From Apostichopus japonicus (Eukaryota; Echinodermata; Holothuroidea; Aspidochirotida; Stichopodidae), in contig NC_092571.1 in NCBI RefSeq assembly GCF_037975245.1, positions 22,573,564-22,637,563 of the forward strand: a DNA stretch of 64,000 nt. The letters are read 5' to 3'. Shown in pieces: positions 1 through 10,561 of this stretch. The notes beneath the pieces were generated by a model. The model saw nothing but the letters and a program-made list of their open reading frames with translations. It ran no database searches and was not told where the DNA came from. The position numbers and the translations under genes are program-made. The stretch's first letter is position 1. Every line of letters starts with the position of its first letter.

Positions 1-100
1 AATTTATCTATGTAAGGCCTATAAATTGTTGTTTGTCGGGATTCGACAAGGAAGAAAAAATATGGAGAAATAGGAGAACGCTATCCATATTAGACTACTC

Positions 101-183
101 TGGTACGAGTGGATTTCGAACCCACGCGGACATTTGTCCATTGGAACTTAAGTCCAACGCCTTAACCACTCGGCCATCGTACC
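101..183 (-). tRNA. tRNA-Leu(UAA), unit a, T-stem variant
   Basis: This 83-nt gene has a 7-bp acceptor stem (GGTACGA/TCGTACC), discriminator A, anticodon loop CTTAAGT (anticodon TAA) and a long class II variable arm. It differs from the array consensus in the T arm: the 3' stem and loop end read AATCC instead of CCCC, giving one G-U pair and an altered last loop base. It probably still folds. Confidence 0.85.
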
Positions 184-462
184 AGCTACGACATAATACT
201 AGGCTGAAGTTTGCCAAAAAACAGCTAAAAAGATGGGTAAATGTATAATCTTAACTTTTGCTTCAAGGAACAACGTAGAAAAAGTAACTTAGTTATTTTC
301 TTTTTGTGTGAGAAATAATTCCATCACTGCTAGTTTAAGATTAAAATAACTTCGTTGTATTGAACGTATATATGTAGATCCTACAAATTGTTGTTTGTCG
401 GGATTCGACAAGAAAGAAAACGTAACGAGAAAAAGGAGCACGGTGTCCAAATAAGACTACTC

Positions 463-545
463 TGGTACGAGTGGGGTTCGAACCCACGCGGACATTTGTC
501 CATTGGAACTTAAGTCCAACGCCTTAACCACTCGGCCATCGTACC
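463..545 (-). tRNA. tRNA-Leu(UAA), unit b
   Basis: Consensus copy: acceptor, D, anticodon (TAA), variable and T arms all intact, with box A (TGGCCGAGTGG) and box B (GGTTCGAACCC) perfect. Spacing to the next copy is 371 bp. Confidence 0.95.
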
Positions 546-833
546 AGCTACGATATAAAACTTGGCTGAAGTTTGCCAAAAAAAGCCAACAAAAGGTAAA
601 ACAGATGGGTAAATGTATAAACTTAACTTTTGCATCAAGGAACAACGTAGAAAAGAAACTTAGTTAATTTCTTTTTGTGTGAGAAAAAATTCCATCACTG
701 CTAGTTTTTCGATTAAAATGACTTCGTTGTATTGAACTTATCTATGTAGGCCTATGAATTGTTGTATGTCGGTCTTCGACAAGAAAGAAAAAATATGGAG
801 AAAAAGGAGAACGGTGTCCATATAAGTCTACTC

Positions 834-916
834 TGGTACGAGTGGGGTTCGAACCCACGCGGACATTTGTCCATTGGAACTTAAGTCCAACGCCTTAACC
901 ACTCGGCCATCGTACC
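834..916 (-). tRNA. tRNA-Leu(UAA), unit c
   Basis: Consensus copy. The flanking spacer has hairpin loop GTCTT instead of GGATT. Nearly identical in gene and flanks to the copy at 8738. Confidence 0.95.
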
Positions 917-1195
917 AGCTACGCTATAAAACTTGGCTGAAGTTTGCCAATAAAATGTAAAACAGATGGGTAAATGTATAACCTTAACTTTTGCTTCAAG
1001 GAACAACGTAGAAAAAAGAAACTTACTTATTTTCTTTTTTTGTGAGAAATATTTCATCACTGCTAGTTTAAGATTAAAATAACTTCGTTGTATTGAATTT
1101 ATCTATGTAGGGTCTATAAATTGTTGTTTGTCGGGATTCGACAAGAAAGAAAAAATATGGAGAAATAGGAGAACGCTATCCATATTAGACTACTC

Positions 1196-1278
1196 TGGTA
1201 CGAGTGGGGTTCGAACCCACGCGGACATTTGTCCATTGGAACTTAAGTCCAACGCCTTAACCACTCGGCCATCGTACC
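1196..1278 (-). tRNA. tRNA-Leu(UAA), unit d
   Basis: Consensus copy. Its 5' flank (AATTGGATACAATTTGCC on the plus strand) matches the d and f units at 1925, 6179, 6907 and 9100. Confidence 0.95.
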
Positions 1279-1556
1279 AGCTACGATATAATAATTGGAT
1301 ACAATTTGCCAAAGAGCTAAAAAGATGGGAAAATGTAATTTAACATTTTCTTCAACGAACAACGTAGAAAAGGATAACTTAGTTATGTTTTTTTTTTGTG
1401 TGAGAAATATATATTTCACACTGTAAGTTTAAGATTGAAATAACTTCGTTGTATTGAACTTATCGATTTAAATCCTATAAATTGTTGTATGTCGGGATTC
1501 GACAAGGAAGAAAAAGGAAGGAGAAAAAGGAGAACGGTGTCCATAAAAGACTACTC

Positions 1557-1639
1557 TGGTACGAGTGGGGTTCGAACCCACGCGGACATTTGTCCATTGG
1601 AACTTAAGTCCAACGCCTTAACCACTCGGCCATCGTACC
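1557..1639 (-). tRNA. tRNA-Leu(UAA), unit e
   Basis: Consensus copy. A T4 run (AAAA on plus) lies only about 10 nt past the 3' end, a closer Pol III terminator than in most units. Same flanks as 2286, 6539, 7267 and, with slight change, 9461. Confidence 0.95.
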
Positions 1640-1924
1640 AGCTACGATATAATACTTGGCTGAAGTTTGCCAAAACACCAAAACAAGCTAAAACGGATGG
1701 GTAAATGTATAATCCTATCTTTTGCTTCAAGCAACAACGTAGAAAAAGAACTTAGTTATTTTCTTTTTGTATGAGAAATATTTCATCACTGCTAGTTTAA
1801 GATTAAAATAACTTCGTTGTATTTAATTTATCTATGTAAGGCCTATAAATTGTTGTTTGTCGGGATTCGACAAGGAAGAAAAAATAAGGAGAAATAGGAG
1901 AACGCTGTCCATATAAGACTACTC

Positions 1925-2007
1925 TGGTACGAGTGGGGTTCGAACCCACGCGGACATTTGTCCATTGGAACTTAAGTCCAACGCCTTAACCACTCGGCCA
2001 TCGTACC
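1925..2007 (-). tRNA. tRNA-Leu(UAA), unit f
   Basis: Consensus copy. With the next copy it forms the 729-bp f-e pair that recurs at 6179 and 6907. Confidence 0.95.
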
Positions 2008-2285
2008 AGCTACGATATAATAATTGGATACAATTTGCCAAAGAGCTAAAAAGATGGGAAAATGTAATTTAACATTTTCTTCAACGAACAACGTAGAAAA
2101 GGATAACTTAGTTATGTTTTTTTTTTGTGTGAGAAATATATATTTCACACTGTAAGTTTAAGATTGAAATAACTTCGTTGTATTGAACTTATCGATTTAA
2201 ATCCTATAAATTGTTGTATGTCGGGATTCGACAAGGAAGAAAAAGGAAGGAGAAAAAGGAGAACGGTGTCCATAAAAGACTACTC

Positions 2286-2368
2286 TGGTACGAGTGGGGT
2301 TCGAACCCACGCGGACATTTGTCCATTGGAACTTAAGTCCAACGCCTTAACCACTCGGCCATCGTACC
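2286..2368 (-). tRNA. tRNA-Leu(UAA), unit e, beside the LINE
   Basis: Consensus copy. Its upstream spacer (higher coordinates) is interrupted at 2534 by the LINE, about 166 bp from the tRNA 5' end. Confidence 0.95.
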
Positions 2369-2632
2369 AGCTACGATATAATACTTGGCTGAAGTTTGCC
2401 AAAACACCAAAACAAGCTAAAACGGATGGGTAAATGTATAATCCTATCTTTTGCTTCAAGCAACAACGTAGAAAAAGAACTTAGTTATTTTCTTTTTGTA
2501 TGAGAAATATTTCATCACTGCTAGTTTAAGATTAGTTTAGTTTAGTTTAGTAGAAAAAAGGATCAGGAGGGACACTTAAGTCCCCATCAAGGACCCTATA
2601 AAGAGAGGGAAAAAAACTGAAGACACAAACAC

Positions 2633-5581
2633 TCAGACCCGATTACAATGCTTAAAGTGCTTGTCCAAAGCATTCTTAAACCCATTGACACTACTTGCAA
2701 GTACAACTTTCTCAGGCAAACTATTCCACTCATTCACAACCCTATTAGAAAAAAAGTTATGCCGAATATTAATCCTACTATGCGACTTTTGAAGTTTAAG
2801 ACAATGACCTCTAGTACAACTACTGTTTGCAAACATGAAAAAGTCGGTAAAGGATAAATTGTCGAAACCATACACAATCTTGAAAACCTGGATCAAGTCC
2901 CCACGTAACCTCCTAAGCTCCAGTGTGGTGAGATTCAACAGTTGTAACCGCCTATAATAAGGAACCCTCTTTAAGGAACTAATCATCCTAGTAGCCCTCC
3001 TCTGGACCTTTTCAAGTACTTCCTTATCCTTAGCAAAATAAGGGTTCCAAGCCTGCACAGCATACTCCAGATGAGGCCTAACCAACTGCTTATAAAGCCT
3101 AACTACGATGTCCTCTTTCAGAAAACTGAAGTTCCTCTTGATCATACCTAAAACCCTATTACCTCTTTTAGCAGCTTCAAGACAATGTTTGGAAGGTTGC
3201 AGAGACGAGTCAATGTAGATACCTAGGTCTCTTTCAACAGAGACCTCCTGTAACTCCACACCATTTAGATTGTATGTAAACTTTTGGTTACTACTACCAA
3301 TGTGCATTACCTTACATTTATCAATATTAAAAAGCATTTGCCACCCCTGAGACCAGGAAAAAATCTTATCTAAATCCGCTTGAAATTTCTCAGAATCGCT
3401 TTTGGAAGAGACCTCAGAATACAATTTGGTGTCATCAGCAAACTTCTTAGCTGTACACAAAATATCTCCGTCGATGTCATTTATATAGGCAACAAACAAC
3501 AGGGGACCTAATACAGACCCTTGTGGAACCCCACTAGTAACGTTCTGCCAAGAAGAAGCACAGCCATTAATTACCACCCTCTGTTCCCTATTACCAAGCC
3601 AATTCCCGATCCAAGACAGTAAATTCCCTATGACACCCATGCTCTTCAGCCTAAGTAAAAGACGCTGGTGGGGAACTTTATCAAAGGCCTTCTGGAAATC
3701 CAGGAACACAACATCTACAGACATCTGCCTATTTAGTGAGCTTGTTACATCTTCCATAAACTCAAGGATATTAGTGAGACAAGACCTTTTTTGACAAAAG
3801 CCATGCTGAGACTCTCTGATCAAAGACTGACTGCTGAAGTGACAGACCAAAGACTTTTTAACAATAGACTCCATGACCTTACAAACTACACTAGTGAGAC
3901 TAACGGGCCTATAATTACAGGGCTTAGTCTTATCACCCTTCTTGAAAATTGGGGTAATATTAGCACATCTCCAGTCCCTAGGAACATAACCTTCATCCAT
4001 AAATTTACTAAAAATCAACGAGAGTGGAACGCAGAAATAGTGTGCAAGAGTCTTCAACAAATACGGATGGATTGCATCCGGTCCAGAAGCTTTAGAAACA
4101 TTTAGACGAAGCAGCTCCTTTAAGACAACGTCATCCGAAAATAAGACCGTATCCAGTTTAGGCCTATCACTGCCCCCCTGAAAATCTGGAATACTACTCG
4201 TATCTTCCCTTGTGAAAACCGACACAAAATAGTCGTTCAAAAGATCTGCAACATCCTGACTATCAGTAACTATCTTATCAGCCTGTGGTGCCCTAAGGGA
4301 AACAATTGCATCTTTAACTTTCTGCTTAGACCTGACATAAGAAAAGAAGGCCTTTGGGTTATCCTTAATTTTTAGGGCGATGCTTTTTTCGAAATTCAAT
4401 TTTGCATCAGAGACTAAGCATTCTACTTTCAGCTGATGAATTTTAAACTTGGCCAAAAGAGATTCAGATTTAGTCCTCCTAAACAACTTCCACATTCTAC
4501 GTTTTTGCCTAATTGCACATCTAACTTTCTTATTCATCCAGTGAGGCATACTGCTTTTACGACGACGATTCTTCCACGGAACATGATTTTCCATAATGAC
4601 CTTTAATTTATCAGCAAAACAAATCCAAGACTGAGAAGCACTCATATCACTAAACAAATTAATCCAATCTGTACCCTTTAGTAAAGTTTCAATTGCCTCT
4701 GTATCTGATCTCGAAAAATCAGGGACTTTTTCCTTGCTAATAGAACTTACGACCTTACAAACAACATCAAAAGCTAGTATATCATGATCACTAGTTCCTA
4801 GTTTTCCTAGACCGGTCAAATCAACAACATTGCTTGGATTAGAACTCAAAACAAGATCCAGGATGTTATCCCCCCTAGTAGGGAAAGTAACATGTTGATG
4901 TAAAAAGCAATCTTGCACAACATCTAGAAAATTACTACCTTTCCTACTACTAGAACCATCTATCCAATTAATGTCAGGAAAATTAAAGTCGCCCATTATA
5001 ACAACATCACCTTTAGCAGCCTTTCTAATTGAATCAAACAGCACGACATCATTATCATCGCTGCTGTTAGGAGAGCGGTAAACAACACCTACAGTGATAA
5101 CGTCCCTGGACCTCTTGGAGTTGTTTGTGGACAACTCGCACCAGACAGAATTAACAAAAGACCCTTGCAACTGAGATTTCTCAACACTTACAATGTCATC
5201 CCTAACATACAGTAAAACTCCCCCACCAACCCCATTATGAGTATCCCTTCTGTCCTGACGATACACAACATACCCCGGGTGAGAAACCTCAGCACTATCA
5301 ATGTCCTCCCTTAACCAAGACTCGGTGATACCAAACACATCCGGTTTCAGATCCTCGAGAAGCACAGTAAATTCAGCAAAATTTTTACGAATACTTCTAG
5401 CATTGGTAAAGACAATCTTCAGCCTATCCCTGAAACTATGTACCTTAGCATGCCTCCTAAAGTTAGAACTATGACTATCACTTATTTTGCTCTCAAAACG
5501 CCTATAATCGCCTCCACTAGGAACATAATCCTTATCCAAACTAATTCCTGACTTCATCGCCCCCCAATTTAGTTTAAACAT
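2633..5581 (-). CDS. LINE ORF2: AP endonuclease plus reverse transcriptase
   Basis: This uninterrupted 982-aa frame is the replication protein of a non-LTR retrotransposon. Residues about 54-270 form an apurinic endonuclease domain with the expected catalytic points: N60 (FTNARS), E87 (ITESWL), D198 and N200 (GDFN) and the SDH triad element near 264-266. The central reverse transcriptase has the fingers block TPIFKKGD and NYRPVSLTS, then QGSVLGPLLF and the catalytic FADD box near residue 714. The C-terminal part has LEYAVQAWNP and the thumb region typical of CR1/L2/Jockey elements. The ATG overlaps the ORF1 stop by 13 nt (ATGTTTAAACTAA), so ORF2 may be translated by reinitiation. No stop or frameshift is present, so this is a young copy, though the 5' truncation makes it non-autonomous as it stands. 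Confidence 0.93.
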   Translation of the reverse strand: MFKLNWGAMKSGISLDKDYVPSGGDYRRFESKISDSHSSNFRRHAKVHSFRDRLKIVFTNARSIRKNFAEFTVLLEDLKPDVFGITESWLREDIDSAEVSHPGYVVYRQDRRDTHNGVGGGVLLYVRDDIVSVEKSQLQGSFVNSVWCELSTNNSKRSRDVITVGVVYRSPNSSDDNDVVLFDSIRKAAKGDVVIMGDFNFPDINWIDGSSSRKGSNFLDVVQDCFLHQHVTFPTRGDNILDLVLSSNPSNVVDLTGLGKLGTSDHDILAFDVVCKVVSSISKEKVPDFSRSDTEAIETLLKGTDWINLFSDMSASQSWICFADKLKVIMENHVPWKNRRRKSSMPHWMNKKVRCAIRQKRRMWKLFRRTKSESLLAKFKIHQLKVECLVSDAKLNFEKSIALKIKDNPKAFFSYVRSKQKVKDAIVSLRAPQADKIVTDSQDVADLLNDYFVSVFTREDTSSIPDFQGGSDRPKLDTVLFSDDVVLKELLRLNVSKASGPDAIHPYLLKTLAHYFCVPLSLIFSKFMDEGYVPRDWRCANITPIFKKGDKTKPCNYRPVSLTSVVCKVMESIVKKSLVCHFSSQSLIRESQHGFCQKRSCLTNILEFMEDVTSSLNRQMSVDVVFLDFQKAFDKVPHQRLLLRLKSMGVIGNLLSWIGNWLGNREQRVVINGCASSWQNVTSGVPQGSVLGPLLFVAYINDIDGDILCTAKKFADDTKLYSEVSSKSDSEKFQADLDKIFSWSQGWQMLFNIDKCKVMHIGSSNQKFTYNLNGVELQEVSVERDLGIYIDSSLQPSKHCLEAAKRGNRVLGMIKRNFSFLKEDIVVRLYKQLVRPHLEYAVQAWNPYFAKDKEVLEKVQRRATRMISSLKRVPYYRRLQLLNLTTLELRRLRGDLIQVFKIVYGFDNLSFTDFFMFANSSCTRGHCLKLQKSHSRINIRHNFFSNRVVNEWNSLPEKVVLASSVNGFKNALDKHFKHCNRV

Positions 5582-6055
5582 AGCTGTTCAACAGAGTAAT
5601 TCACCATCCTACCAAACAACGAGGCCCCAGTATTAGCTAAGTGCAAACCATCCCTGGCGAACAGATCCCTTCTACCCTGGAAAGATGACCACATGTCAAC
5701 AAATGTGAAGCCGAAGTCGGCACACAAACTATACAATAAACCATTCAAAGTTACAATCTTTTCTGACAGAACCTTGCTGTCAAATCTTGGCAACAAACTG
5801 CATATGACAACTTTAGCCCGAGTTGATGCTAGTCGACACATCAATTCGTGGTACCTAGACTGAATAATGTTTTGCGACTCCTTCTGCACATTGTTAGTGC
5901 CTACCTGGACTACAACCACCTCCTCATCTGACACGATTTTGTTTACCCTGTTACTGACATCCTGGATTTTAGCACCTGGCAAACATACCCTGACCCTTTT
6001 TGCTTTATCCGCCCTGCAGAACTCTCGGTCTACATACCGTACTAATGAATCCCCA
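5569..6055 (-). pseudogene. LINE ORF1, 3' part: SGNH/GDSL esterase domain
   Basis: The open frame runs from the truncated 5' edge of the element to a stop at 5569, about 161 codons. It is recognisable as the SGNH-hydrolase (esterase) domain found in ORF1 of CR1 and L2 elements. The block I serine motif GDS is encoded at 6046-6054, the first complete codons after the break. Block III is QVGTNN and the catalytic Asp/His block is DGLHL near the C-terminus. The first methionine is at 5982, but it lies downstream of GDS and is not the original start. The N-terminal part of ORF1 is missing because of 5' truncation, so the protein is incomplete although all catalytic blocks survive. Confidence 0.88.
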
Positions 6056-6178
6056 ATTAAAATAACTTCGTTGTATTTAATTTATCTATGTAAGGCCTAT
6101 AAATTGTTGTTTGTCGGGATTCGACAAGGAAGAAAAAATAAGGAGAAATAGGAGAACGCTGTCCATATAAGACTACTC

Positions 6179-6261
6179 TGGTACGAGTGGGGTTCGAACC
6201 CACGCGGACATTTGTCCATTGGAACTTAAGTCCAACGCCTTAACCACTCGGCCATCGTACC
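6179..6261 (-). tRNA. tRNA-Leu(UAA), unit f, beside the LINE
   Basis: Consensus copy, the first tRNA after the LINE. Its 3' side spacer begins at the 6056 junction, about 120 bp away. Flanks match 1925 except for one base in a poly-T tract. Confidence 0.95.
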
Positions 6262-6538
6262 AGCTACGATATAATAATTGGATACAATTTGCCAAAGAGC
6301 TAAAAAGATGGGAAAATGTAATTTAACATTTTCTTCAACGAACAACGTAGAAAAGGATAACTTAGTTATGTTTTTTTTTGTGTGAGAAATATATATTTCA
6401 CACTGTAAGTTTAAGATTGAAATAACTTCGTTGTATTGAACTTATCGATTTAAATCCTATAAATTGTTGTATGTCGGGATTCGACAAGGAAGAAAAAGGA
6501 AGGAGAAAAAGGAGAACGGTGTCCATAAAAGACTACTC

Positions 6539-6621
6539 TGGTACGAGTGGGGTTCGAACCCACGCGGACATTTGTCCATTGGAACTTAAGTCCAACGCCT
6601 TAACCACTCGGCCATCGTACC
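6539..6621 (-). tRNA. tRNA-Leu(UAA), unit e
   Basis: Consensus copy with the close T4 run. Part of the first post-LINE f-e pair. Confidence 0.95.
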
Positions 6622-6906
6622 AGCTACGATATAATACTTGGCTGAAGTTTGCCAAAACACCAAAACAAGCTAAAACGGATGGGTAAATGTATAATCCTAT
6701 CTTTTGCTTCAAGCAACAACGTAGAAAAAGAACTTAGTTATTTTCTTTTTGTATGAGAAATATTTCATCACTGCTAGTTTAAGATTAAAATAACTTCGTT
6801 GTATTTAATTTATCTATGTAAGGCCTATAAATTGTTGTTTGTCGGGATTCGACAAGGAAGAAAAAATAAGGAGAAATAGGAGAACGCTGTCCATATAAGA
6901 CTACTC

Positions 6907-6989
6907 TGGTACGAGTGGGGTTCGAACCCACGCGGACATTTGTCCATTGGAACTTAAGTCCAACGCCTTAACCACTCGGCCATCGTACC
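6907..6989 (-). tRNA. tRNA-Leu(UAA), unit f
   Basis: Consensus copy. Its flanks are essentially identical to those at 6179, pointing to very recent duplication. Confidence 0.95.
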
Positions 6990-7266
6990 AGCTACGATAT
7001 AATAATTGGATACAATTTGCCAAAGAGCTAAAAAGATGGGAAAATGTAATTTAACATTTTCTTCAACGAACAACGTAGAAAAGGATAACTTAGTTATGTT
7101 TTTTTTTGTGTGAGAAATATATATTTCACACTGTAAGTTTAAGATTGAAATAACTTCGTTGTATTGAACTTATCGATTTAAATCCTATAAATTGTTGTAT
7201 GTCGGGATTCGACAAGGAAGAAAAAGGAAGGAGAAAAAGGAGAACGGTGTCCATAAAAGACTACTC

Positions 7267-7349
7267 TGGTACGAGTGGGGTTCGAACCCACGCGGACATT
7301 TGTCCATTGGAACTTAAGTCCAACGCCTTAACCACTCGGCCATCGTACC
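7267..7349 (-). tRNA. tRNA-Leu(UAA), unit e
   Basis: Consensus copy, second post-LINE f-e pair. Confidence 0.95.
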
Positions 7350-7634
7350 AGCTACGATATAATACTTGGCTGAAGTTTGCCAAAACACCAAAACAAGCTA
7401 AAACGGATGGGTAAATGTATAATCCTATCTTTTGCTTCAAGCAACAACGTAGAAAAAGAACTTAGTTATTTTCTTTTTGTATGAGAAATATTTCATCACT
7501 GCTAGTTTAAGATTAAAATAACTTCGTTGTATTTAATTTATCTATGTAAGGCCTATAAATTGTTGTTTGTCGGGATTCGACAAGGAAGAAAAAATAAGGA
7601 GAAATAGGAGAACGCTGTCCATATAAGACTACTC

Positions 7635-7717
7635 TGGTACGAGTGGGGTTCGAACCCACGCGGACATTTGTCCATTGGAACTTAAGTCCAACGCCTTAAC
7701 CACTCGGCCATCGTACC
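7635..7717 (-). tRNA. tRNA-Leu(UAA), f/a hybrid unit
   Basis: Consensus copy. The 3' flank is f-type and the 5' flank (CATAATACTTGGCTGAAG on plus) is a-type, marking an unequal crossover point between the f-e expansion and the next a-b-c-d-e block. Confidence 0.95.
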
Positions 7718-7997
7718 AGCTACGACATAATACTTGGCTGAAGTTTGCCAAAAAACAAGCTAAAATGATGGGTAAATGTATAATCTTAACTTTTGCTTCA
7801 AGGAACAACGTAGAAAAAGTAACTTAGTTATTTTCTTTTTGTGTGAGAAATAATTCCATCACTGCTAGTTTAAGATTAAAATAACTTCGTTGTATTGAAC
7901 GTATATATGTAGATCCTACAAATTGTTGTTTGTCGGTCTTCGACAAGAAAGAAAAAGTAACGAGAAAAAGGAGCACGGTGTCCAAATAAGACTACTC

Positions 7998-8080
7998 TGG
8001 TACGAGTGGGGTTCGAACCCACGCGGACATTTGTCCATTGGAACTTAAGTCCAACGCCTTAACCACTCGGCCATCGTACC
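7998..8080 (-). tRNA. tRNA-Leu(UAA), unit b
   Basis: Consensus copy. Gene and 5' flank match the unit at 463. Confidence 0.95.
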
Positions 8081-8368
8081 AGCTACGATATAAAACTTGG
8101 CTGAAGTTTGCCAAAAAAAGCCAACAAAAGGTAAAACAGATGGGTAAATGTATAAACTTAACTTTTGCATCAAGGAACAACGTAGAAAAGAAACTTAGTT
8201 AATTTCTTTTTGTGTGAGAAAAAATTCCATCACTGCTAGTTTTTCGATTAAAATGACTTCGTTGTATTGAACTTATCTATGTAGGCCTATGAATTGTTGT
8301 ATGTCGGTCTTCGACAAGAAAGAAAAAATATGGAGAAAAAGGAGAACGGTGTCCATATAAGTCTACAC

Positions 8369-8451
8369 TGGTACGAGTGGGGTTCGAACCCACGCGGACA
8401 TTTGTCCATTGGAACTTAAGTCCAACGCCTTAACCACTCGGCCATCGTACC
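8369..8451 (-). tRNA. tRNA-Leu(UAA), extra unit x
   Basis: Consensus copy absent from the first block. Its 3' flank is c-type and its 5' flank e-type. One base just outside the gene differs (CTACACTGG instead of CTACTCTGG). Confidence 0.95.
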
Positions 8452-8737
8452 AGCTACGATATAACACTTGGCTGAACTTTGCCAAAACGCCAAAACAAGC
8501 TAAAACAGATGGGTAAATGTATAATCCTATCTTTTGCTTCAAGCAACAACGTAGAAAAAGAAACTTAGTTAATTTCTTTTTGTATGAGAAAAAATTCATC
8601 ACTGCTAGTTTTTCGATTAAAATGACTTCGTTGTATTGAACTTATCTATGTAGGCCTATGAATTGTTGTATGTCGGTCTTCGACAAGAAAGAAAAAATAT
8701 GGAGAAAAAGGAGAACGGTGTCCATATAAGTCTACTC

Positions 8738-8820
8738 TGGTACGAGTGGGGTTCGAACCCACGCGGACATTTGTCCATTGGAACTTAAGTCCAACGCCTT
8801 AACCACTCGGCCATCGTACC
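8738..8820 (-). tRNA. tRNA-Leu(UAA), unit c
   Basis: Consensus copy equivalent to 834. Confidence 0.95.
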
Positions 8821-9099
8821 AGCTACGCTATAAAACTTGGCTGAAGTTTGCCAATAAAATGTAAAACAGATGGGTTAATGTATAACCTTAACTTTTGCTT
8901 CAAGGAACAACGTAGAAAAAAGAAACTTACTTATTTTCTTTTTTTGTGAGAAATATTTCATCACTGCTAGTTTAAGATTAAAATAACTTCGTTGTATTGA
9001 ATTTATCTATGTAGGGTCTATAAATTGTTGTTTGTCGGGATTCGACAAGAAAGAAAAAATATGGAGAAATAGGAGAACGCTATCCATATTAGACTACTC

Positions 9100-9182
9100 T
9101 GGTACGAGTGGGGTTCGAACCCACGCGGACATTTGTCCATTGGAACTTAAGTCCAACGCCTTAACCACTCGGCCATCGTACC
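9100..9182 (-). tRNA. tRNA-Leu(UAA), unit d
   Basis: Consensus copy equivalent to 1196. Confidence 0.95.
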
Positions 9183-9460
9183 AGCTACGATATAATAATT
9201 GGATACAATTTGCCAAAAAGCTAAAAAGATGGGAAAATGTAATTTAACATTTTCTTCAAGGAACAACGTAGAAAAGGATAACTTAGTTATGTTTTTTTTG
9301 TGTGTGAGAAATATATATTTCACACTGTAAGTTTAAGATTAAAATAACTTCGTTGTATTGAACTTATCGATTTAAATCCTATAAATTGTTGTATGTCGGG
9401 ATTCGACAAGGAAGAAAAAGTAACGAGAAAAAGGAGAACGGTGTCCATAAAAGACTACTC

Positions 9461-9543
9461 TGGTACGAGTGGGGTTCGAACCCACGCGGACATTTGTCCA
9501 TTGGAACTTAAGTCCAACGCCTTAACCACTCGGCCATCGTACC
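9461..9543 (-). tRNA. tRNA-Leu(UAA), unit e
   Basis: Consensus copy equivalent to 1557, with GTAACGAG instead of GGAAGGAG in the 3' spacer. Confidence 0.95.
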
Positions 9544-9829
9544 AGCTACGATATAATACTTGGCTGAAGTTTGCCAAAACACCAAAACAAGCTAAAACGG
9601 ATGGGTAAATGTATAATCCTATCTTTTGCTTCAAGCAACAACGTAGAAAAAGAAACTTAGTTATTTTCTTTTTGTATGAGAAATATTTCATCACTGCTAG
9701 TTTAAGATTAAAATAACTTCGTTGTATTTAATTTATCTATGTAAGGCCTATAAATTGTTGTTTGTCGGGATTCGACAAGGAAGAAAAAATAAGGAGAAAT
9801 AGGAGAACGCTGTCCATATAAGACTACTC

Positions 9830-9912
9830 TGGTACGAGTGGGGTTCGAACTAACGCGGACATTTGTCCATTGGAACTTAAGTCCAACGCCTTAACCACTC
9901 GGCCATCGTACC
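9830..9912 (-). pseudogene. tRNA-Leu(UAA) copy with broken T stem
   Basis: Two adjacent bases in the 5' strand of the T stem are changed (plus strand CGAACTAACG instead of CGAACCCACG), leaving two mismatched pairs and damaging box B. The acceptor, anticodon and variable arms are normal. It is likely non-functional or weakly transcribed. Confidence 0.75.
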
Positions 9913-10191
9913 AGCTACGACATAATACTTGGCTAAAGTTTGCCAAAAAACAGCTAAAAAGATGGGTAAATGCATAATCTTAACTTTTGCTTCAAGGAAC
10001 AACGTAGAAAAAGTAGCTTAGTTATTTTCTTTTTGTGTGAGAAATAATTCCATCACTGCTAGTTTAAGATTAAAATAACTTCGTTGTATTGAACGTATAT
10101 ATGTAGATCCTACAAATTGTTGTTTGTCGGTCTTCGACAAGAAAGAAAAAGTAACGAGAAAAAGGAGCACGGTGTCCAAATAAGACTACTC

Positions 10192-10274
10192 TGGTACGAG
10201 TGGGGTTCGAACCCACGCGGACATTTGTCCATTGGAACTTAAGTCCAACGCCTTAACCACTCGGCCATCGTAGC
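10192..10274 (-). pseudogene. tRNA-Leu(UAA) copy with acceptor mismatch
   Basis: The second base of the acceptor stem is changed (plus strand CGTAGC instead of CGTACC), giving a C-C mismatch at pair 2-71. The rest is consensus. The left flank is b-type and the right flank e-like, so the unit is a hybrid. Confidence 0.65.
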
Positions 10275-10561
10275 AGCTACGATATAACACTTGGCTGAAG
10301 TATGCCAAAACGCCAAAACAAGCTAAAACGGATGGGTAAATGTATAATCCTATCTTTTGCTTCAAGCAACAACGTAGAAAAAGAAACTTAGTTATTTTCT
10401 TTTTGTATGAGAAATATTTCCATCACTGCTAGTTTAAGATTAAAATAACTTCGTTGTATTGAATTTATCTATGTAGGGCCTATAAATTGTTGTTTGTCGG
10501 GATTCGACAAGAAAGAAAAAATAAGGAGAAATAGGAGAACGCTGTACATATTAGACTACTC

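Larger units (their letters stand above)
2535..6055 (-). mobile_element. CR1/L2-type LINE inserted in the tRNA array
   Basis: A non-LTR retrotransposon lies on the minus strand and interrupts a tRNA spacer. The spacer reads ...TTTAAGATTA before it and ATTAAAATAAC after it, so a 4-bp ATTA at 2531-2534 and 6056-6059 is either a very short target duplication or microhomology. The element's 3' end (low coordinate) carries a short pentamer tail (about three CTAAA units). It holds the end of an ORF1 with an esterase fold and a complete ORF2. The 5' end is truncated inside ORF1. Removing 2535-6055 plus one ATTA restores a normal array unit. The clade is inferred from the ORF1 esterase domain and the RT style. 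Confidence 0.93.
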
